Below are positions 12,940 to 16,486 of a stretch of 16,486 nucleotides of DNA, one piece after another. The position numbers and the translations under genes are program-made. The notes below the pieces were generated by a model. The model saw only the letters and a list, made by a program, of their open reading frames with translations, was not told the origin of the DNA and did no database searches. Every line of letters starts with the position of its first letter. Position 1 is the first letter of the stretch. The DNA is from Ignavibacteria bacterium (GTDB lineage: Bacteria > Bacteroidota > Ignavibacteria > Tepidaquicellales > OLB5), in contig JAPUEV010000013.1 in NCBI GenBank assembly GCA_027492415.1, positions 1 through 16,486 of the forward strand, given 5' to 3'.

Positions 12940-15339
12940 ATGAAATTAAACAGAACTATTTCATTACTTGTTGTAATCTTTATGCTGGGTATCATTTCAT
13001 TTTACGGTTATAAATTCAGTGCATATAATTCAGAAGTACAGGAAAAATATTCACAGGTAAAGATATTCGCGTCAAGTGAATCAGATTTTAGGTCTATTCA
13101 GAATGCGGGTCTGGAGCTGGACCATGTTGAATCGATCGATAATTATGTAATAGCATGGCTTTCTTCCCGGGAAATTGAAAAGCTCAAAAATTCCGGAGTA
13201 GGCTACCAGGTCACAATAGATGACTGGATGGCATATTATAACAGCAGGCCGGTAATGTCTGAAAGTGAGAGACAGGCGGCAATTCAGGAATCCATTGACA
13301 GCTATAATGTTTCTCATTCCATTTACGGCTCAATGGGCGGCTATCTTACTTACCAGGAAGTTATTAATAAGCTAGATTCCATGAGGCTGCAGTACCCGGG
13401 ACTTATCTCACCTAAATTTTCTATTGGTACAACTTTTGAAGGCCGTGAAATGTGGACAGTGAGAGTTTCAAACAGTCCCGACGCGCCAACCGGCAGGCCG
13501 GAAGTATGGTACCACTCACTTATTCACGCCCGCGAGCCTGAGAGCATGGAGCAGAATATTTACTTTATGTACTGGCTGTTAGAAAACTATAATATTGACC
13601 CGTATGCAACGTATATTTTAAGATACAGGGAGCTGTATTTCACCCCAGTTTTCAATGTAGATGGTTATGAATATAACAGGCAAACCAATCCCGGAGGTGG
13701 CGGTTTCTGGAGAATAAGCAGAAAACCATGTACAGGAGGCATAGGTGCGGACCTGAACAGGAATTACGGACCGTATGATTTTTGGAATTTTGGCGGACCC
13801 GGCGGACCCGGTTCAACTACAATATGCGGAGATGAAACATTCCGCGGCAACCTGCCTTTTGACCAGGCTGAAACACAGAATGCAATGAACTTTGTTAACT
13901 CAAGGAATTTTAAAGGTGTACTAAGCTATCATACTTTCGGTAATTATTTCATCAGGCCGTGGGGTTACTCAGGGCTGGTTTCACCGGATGAAAATACTTA
14001 CCAGAACTTTTCAGCTGATATGGCGTTACAGAACCAGTTTACACTGGGCAGAAGCTTAAATACTGTTGGATATACAGTGCGTGGAACCACAGATGACTGG
14101 TATTATAGCGATTCAGGGCATACTAAAATAATTGCAATGACGCCTGAAGTCGGAACCGGCAGTGACGGTTTCTGGCCGCCGCAGAACAGAATATTACCGC
14201 TTGCACAATCAACAGTATGGTCTAATATTTATTTTTCGCTTTCCTGCGGCGGTTATGTTGCCCCTGAAAGGACATCATTAAATAAAATATCCTACAGCGC
14301 AGGTGAATCAGGTACATTAAAGGTGAATTTTAAAAATAAGGGGCTCCTCCCTGCAACTAATGTAAAAATTGAGCTTTCTTCACCGAGTCCGTATATAAAT
14401 ATCTCATCGGTGACATTCAATTATAATTTTGTAAATTCATTTTACCAGGATAGCGTATCGCTGAACTTTAACATACTTGGAACTGCGCCGGTAAACAAAG
14501 GTCTGCCAATAGTGCTTAAGATAATACAGAATGATACAAGCATTGTTCATCAGCAGACAATATATGTATGTGTTGGCAACGGCATTACCACACTTTTAGA
14601 CAGCGCTGAAAACGGTAACGGCAACTGGACAATGGCAGGCGGATGGAACACAACAACAACTCAGTTCGTATCACCAACAAGATCATTTACTGATAGCCCT
14701 ACAGGTAATTACGGCGACCAGCAAACGAGATCAATGACACTGGCAGCTCCTATTAATACAGTAAATAACCCTGTAACCATTTTAACTTATTATTACCGCC
14801 ACGATATCGATATTCTTGATAACGCGTACATACAGGTTTCCAGCGATAACGGTACCAGCTGGACCTCTGTGAAATATTATAACGGACAGCAGCTTACATG
14901 GAAACAGGAAGTGCTTGATATAACAGACCTGGTTAACAGCTCAACTCAAATGAAGATCAAGTTTGTACTTGTAACAAACCGGGGCGGGGCAGCTGATGGA
15001 ATTTTTATTGATAATATTAAGATACAAAACTACCAGGATGTTTTAACCGGGGTCGTTCATAACGGCGAAGTGCCGCTAAAATACTCACTTGAACAGAATT
15101 ATCCCAATCCTTTTAATCCTTCAACAACAATAAGGTACCAGATCCCAAAGACAGGATTTGTTAAGCTTACAGTTTATGATGCGCTGGGAAAGGAAATAAA
15201 AACACTGGTAAATGAAAATAAGCCTGCTGGAAAATATGAAGTTTCGCTTGATGCATCGAACTATTCAACAGGTGTTTATTTTTACCGTATAGATACAGAC
15301 GGGTTTACCGATGTCAAAAAAATGATGTTGATAAAATAG
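12940..15339 (+). CDS. Secreted M14 zinc carboxypeptidase with T9SS type-A sorting domain
   Basis: A 799-residue multidomain exopeptidase. Layout: N-terminal hydrophobic signal (7-24); propeptide-like region (about 35-125); M14 catalytic domain (about 135-440); an Ig-like/CARDB-type beta domain (about 440-545); a MAM/jelly-roll-like domain (about 553-697, G-I-F-I-D-N-I-K-I end); T9SS sorting domain (about 715-799, Y-P-N-P-F-N-P-S-T at 721-729). Zinc ligands are H196-A-R-E199 and H331 in S-Y-H-T-F-G. R258, N273-R274, Y378 and the catalytic E403 in T-P-E-V-G match carboxypeptidase A R127, N144-R145, Y248 and E270. Cysteines 264 and 296 sit like the conserved disulfide. The position matching specificity residue 255 is D385, as in carboxypeptidase B, so cleavage of C-terminal Lys/Arg is inferred. 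A paralogue follows downstream. Confidence 0.94.
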   Translation: MKLNRTISLLVVIFMLGIISFYGYKFSAYNSEVQEKYSQVKIFASSESDFRSIQNAGLELDHVESIDNYVIAWLSSREIEKLKNSGVGYQVTIDDWMAYYNSRPVMSESERQAAIQESIDSYNVSHSIYGSMGGYLTYQEVINKLDSMRLQYPGLISPKFSIGTTFEGREMWTVRVSNSPDAPTGRPEVWYHSLIHAREPESMEQNIYFMYWLLENYNIDPYATYILRYRELYFTPVFNVDGYEYNRQTNPGGGGFWRISRKPCTGGIGADLNRNYGPYDFWNFGGPGGPGSTTICGDETFRGNLPFDQAETQNAMNFVNSRNFKGVLSYHTFGNYFIRPWGYSGLVSPDENTYQNFSADMALQNQFTLGRSLNTVGYTVRGTTDDWYYSDSGHTKIIAMTPEVGTGSDGFWPPQNRILPLAQSTVWSNIYFSLSCGGYVAPERTSLNKISYSAGESGTLKVNFKNKGLLPATNVKIELSSPSPYINISSVTFNYNFVNSFYQDSVSLNFNILGTAPVNKGLPIVLKIIQNDTSIVHQQTIYVCVGNGITTLLDSAENGNGNWTMAGGWNTTTTQFVSPTRSFTDSPTGNYGDQQTRSMTLAAPINTVNNPVTILTYYYRHDIDILDNAYIQVSSDNGTSWTSVKYYNGQQLTWKQEVLDITDLVNSSTQMKIKFVLVTNRGGAADGIFIDNIKIQNYQDVLTGVVHNGEVPLKYSLEQNYPNPFNPSTTIRYQIPKTGFVKLTVYDALGKEIKTLVNENKPAGKYEVSLDASNYSTGVYFYRIDTDGFTDVKKMMLIK

Positions 15340-15351
15340 CGGAGCTATTTT
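15333..15351 (+). terminator. Hairpin over the M14 gene stop codon
   Basis: AAAATAGC and GCTATTTT form a perfect 8-base stem with a GGA loop, followed by another T, and the stop codon TAG lies in the left arm. The GC content is low but the T-rich right arm gives intrinsic-terminator character. A second copy at 15406-15424 has one mismatch in the stem. Confidence 0.45.
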
Positions 15352-15353
15352 TG

Positions 15354-15383
15354 CCTGCCTGCCGAAGCGTCAGTGCAGGCAGG
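15354..15383. repeat. GC-rich hairpin CCTGCCTGC/GCAGGCAGG
   Basis: A perfect 9-base inverted repeat with a 12-base loop sits inside duplication unit 1. It is much richer in GC than its surroundings and has the look of a dispersed palindromic element. The matching part of unit 2 keeps only a TCCTG/CAGGA stem (15430-15434 with 15452-15456), so either this element was inserted or edited in unit 1, or unit 2 has decayed. Confidence 0.6.
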
Positions 15384-15401
15384 AAATCTGTCATAACAGA
15401 C

Positions 15402-15473
15402 TGATAAAATAACGGAGCTATTTTTAGAATCCTGTTAAACGATAGTACTGGCAGGAAATCGGTTTTTGGATGA
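15402..15473. repeat. Imperfect tandem duplication, unit 2
   Basis: The second copy starts with a near-identical 24 bases carrying the GGA-loop hairpin (left arm mutated at one base) and keeps GGCAGGAAATC near its end. Its GC-rich core is lost. No reading frame is preserved, so this is duplicated 3'-flanking DNA rather than a gene fragment that still codes. Confidence 0.65.
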
Positions 15474-15549
15474 AAGATAATATAGTATATCGTATTTTCT
15501 TCAAAAATGAATTGTTTTATCCTTAAATACTTAAATATTATATAATTGC

Positions 15550-15577
15550 AAAAAGGCGTAATTTTACGCCTTTTTTT
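15550..15577 (+). terminator. Strong intrinsic (rho-independent) terminator
   Basis: AAAAAGGCGTA and TACGCCTTTTT form a perfect 11-base stem around an ATTT loop, ending in a run of seven T. It is the best terminator in the window and works on the plus strand. The A-run on the left also lets it act on the minus strand, though no minus-strand gene ends here. It lies 210 bases after the first M14 gene and isolates that transcript from the paralogue downstream. Confidence 0.85.
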
Positions 15578-15648
15578 GTAGGTAAACTTCTATAAAATAT
15601 TCGGCAAAATACTAACTATTACCCCTAAATTATTCAAATTTTAAAAGA

Positions 15649-15677
15649 TTGATTTCATTCTTTTAAACCATTAAATT
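15649..15677 (+). promoter_or_regulatory. Possible sigma-70-like promoter for the second M14 gene
   Basis: TTGATT (15649-15654) and TAAATT (15672-15677) are separated by 17 bases, about 40 bases before the ATG at 15717. Each box matches the sigma-70 consensus at four of six bases. The DNA is AT-rich, so chance matches are expected. The presence of a terminator just upstream does argue for a promoter in this interval. Confidence 0.3.
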
Positions 15678-15716
15678 ATAAAATATAACAGGAAATTCCA
15701 ATAAAATAACATAGAA

Positions 15717-16486
15717 ATGAAAAGCTATAAACGTACGGTATACTCATTATTGATTTTGATCTTCGCAGGATTAGTATCATACATTGCTTTTAATGCATAT
15801 GATTTTAATTCAGGTACAGTTTTAGAAAAACAGCCCAAGTATTCACAGGTCAGGATATACGCTGTAAATGAAAATGATTTTAAAAAAATTTCTGATGCAG
15901 GACTGCATATCGATCATGCTAATACAAAATTAGGCAGTCATTCAGATACATGGCTATCTGAATATGAAATGAATTTATTAAGCAAATCCGGAGTGCCTTT
16001 TGAAGTATTGGTTGATGACTGGCAGACCTATTTTGATAACCAGCCTAAAATGACTCAGGGTGAAGTTGATGCATCGATACTGAGGACAAAAGAACAGTAC
16101 AGCATATCACGCTCAATTTACGGTACCATGGGCGGATACATGAATTATGCAGAAGTTGTGAGCAAGCTAGACTCCATGAGGATATGGTACCCGCAGTTCA
16201 TTTCAACAAAGTTTTCAATAGGAACAACATACGAGGGAAGAACTCAGTGGGCAGTAAGGATAACTCACAATCCCGATGCGCCGACAGGCAGACCCCAGGT
16301 TCTGTATCATGCTCTCATTCACGCCCGTGAGCCTGAAAGTATGGAAACACAGTTCTTTTATTTCCTGTGGCTGATGGAAAATTACAATACGGATATTACA
16401 GCAAGATATATTCTTGATAACAGGGAAATATACTGGCTGCCGGTTTTTAATGTTGACGGGTATGTATATAACCAGACAACTAATCC
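15717..16486 (+). CDS. Second secreted M14 zinc carboxypeptidase, paralogue of the preceding one (partial)
   Basis: The first 256 codons of a gene cut by the window's right edge. It starts M-K-S-Y-K-R with a hydrophobic signal at about 8-24, then a propeptide region and the start of the M14 catalytic domain. Long identical or near-identical blocks match the upstream peptidase in the same order: K-Y-S-Q-V (41-45), D-A-P-T-G-R-P (187-193), H-A-R-E-P-E-S-M-E (202-210, zinc ligands H202 and E205) and P-V-F-N-V-D-G-Y (242-249). The two are therefore a tandem gene duplication, with many substitutions showing it is not recent. The rest of the active site and any sorting domain lie outside the window, but a T9SS tail is expected by analogy. 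A strong terminator upstream suggests independent transcription. Confidence 0.92.
   Translation, partial: MKSYKRTVYSLLILIFAGLVSYIAFNAYDFNSGTVLEKQPKYSQVRIYAVNENDFKKISDAGLHIDHANTKLGSHSDTWLSEYEMNLLSKSGVPFEVLVDDWQTYFDNQPKMTQGEVDASILRTKEQYSISRSIYGTMGGYMNYAEVVSKLDSMRIWYPQFISTKFSIGTTYEGRTQWAVRITHNPDAPTGRPQVLYHALIHAREPESMETQFFYFLWLMENYNTDITARYILDNREIYWLPVFNVDGYVYNQTTN

Larger units (their letters stand above)
15329..15401. repeat. Imperfect tandem duplication, unit 1 of about 73 bases
   Basis: This unit begins at the end of the M14 gene (covering its last codons) and matches 15402-15473. The first 24 bases (TGATAAAATAGCGGAGCTAT plus TTTT) differ by one base between units, and GGCAGGAAATC recurs at 15378 and 15450, almost the same offset. 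The middle is diverged except for short shared blocks such as CCTG. Together with the next unit this fills much of the 377-base gap between the two M14 genes. Confidence 0.65.

Noticed and set aside
1..16486. CRISPR arrays, tRNA or rRNA genes, insertion sequences, prophage genes
   Set aside because: I found no regularly spaced repeats, cloverleaf or rRNA-like sequence, transposase or integrase motifs on either strand.

Overview
The window looks like a chromosomal segment from a moderately AT-rich member of the Bacteroidota/Ignavibacteriota (Chlorobi-group) lineage. The main clues are two complete secreted proteins ending in a type IX secretion (T9SS) type-A sorting domain with the Y-P-N-P-F-N-P-S-T signature, which is very common in Ignavibacteria, and several promoter motifs of the Bacteroidota -7 form (TAnnTTTG). 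The lineage is an inference from these features, not a database match.

Positions 1-4481 (minus strand) hold a tightly packed surface-polysaccharide operon. In transcription order it runs: PLP aminotransferase (WbpE-like), membrane phosphoglycosyl transferase, NAD-dependent sugar oxidoreductase (WbpB/WlbA-like), left-handed beta-helix N-acetyltransferase (WbpD-like), and the start of a GHMP sugar kinase of the heptose-7-phosphate kinase type, which is cut by the window edge. WbpB, WbpE and WbpD are successive steps in making UDP-2,3-diacetamido-2,3-dideoxy-uronic acids. The transferase would load a first sugar phosphate onto the lipid carrier. Two of the junctions are 1-base TAATG overlaps. 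The oxidoreductase has no usual start codon and seems to begin at AUU behind a near-perfect Shine-Dalgarno.

Positions 4612-5983 (minus strand) hold a TerC/Alx-family membrane protein and a small lipoprotein. A divergent promoter region separates them from ftsY (SRP receptor) and mutL (mismatch repair, TTG start, endonuclease motif intact) on the plus strand. mutL converges on a HAD-family phosphatase-like gene (minus strand) at a hairpin of the dispersed-repeat type. The HAD gene is divergent from an MFS transporter.

Positions 11370-16486 (plus strand) hold secreted proteins: a beta-helix protein with a T9SS tail, a multidomain M14 zinc carboxypeptidase with a T9SS tail, and the first 256 codons of a second, paralogous M14 carboxypeptidase. 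The 377-base gap between the two peptidases holds an imperfect ~73-base tandem duplication with several hairpins, then a strong intrinsic terminator. I see no tRNA, rRNA, CRISPR, phage or insertion-sequence genes, and no clear evidence of a wholly new system. The AUU start and the duplicated 3' region are the most unusual points.
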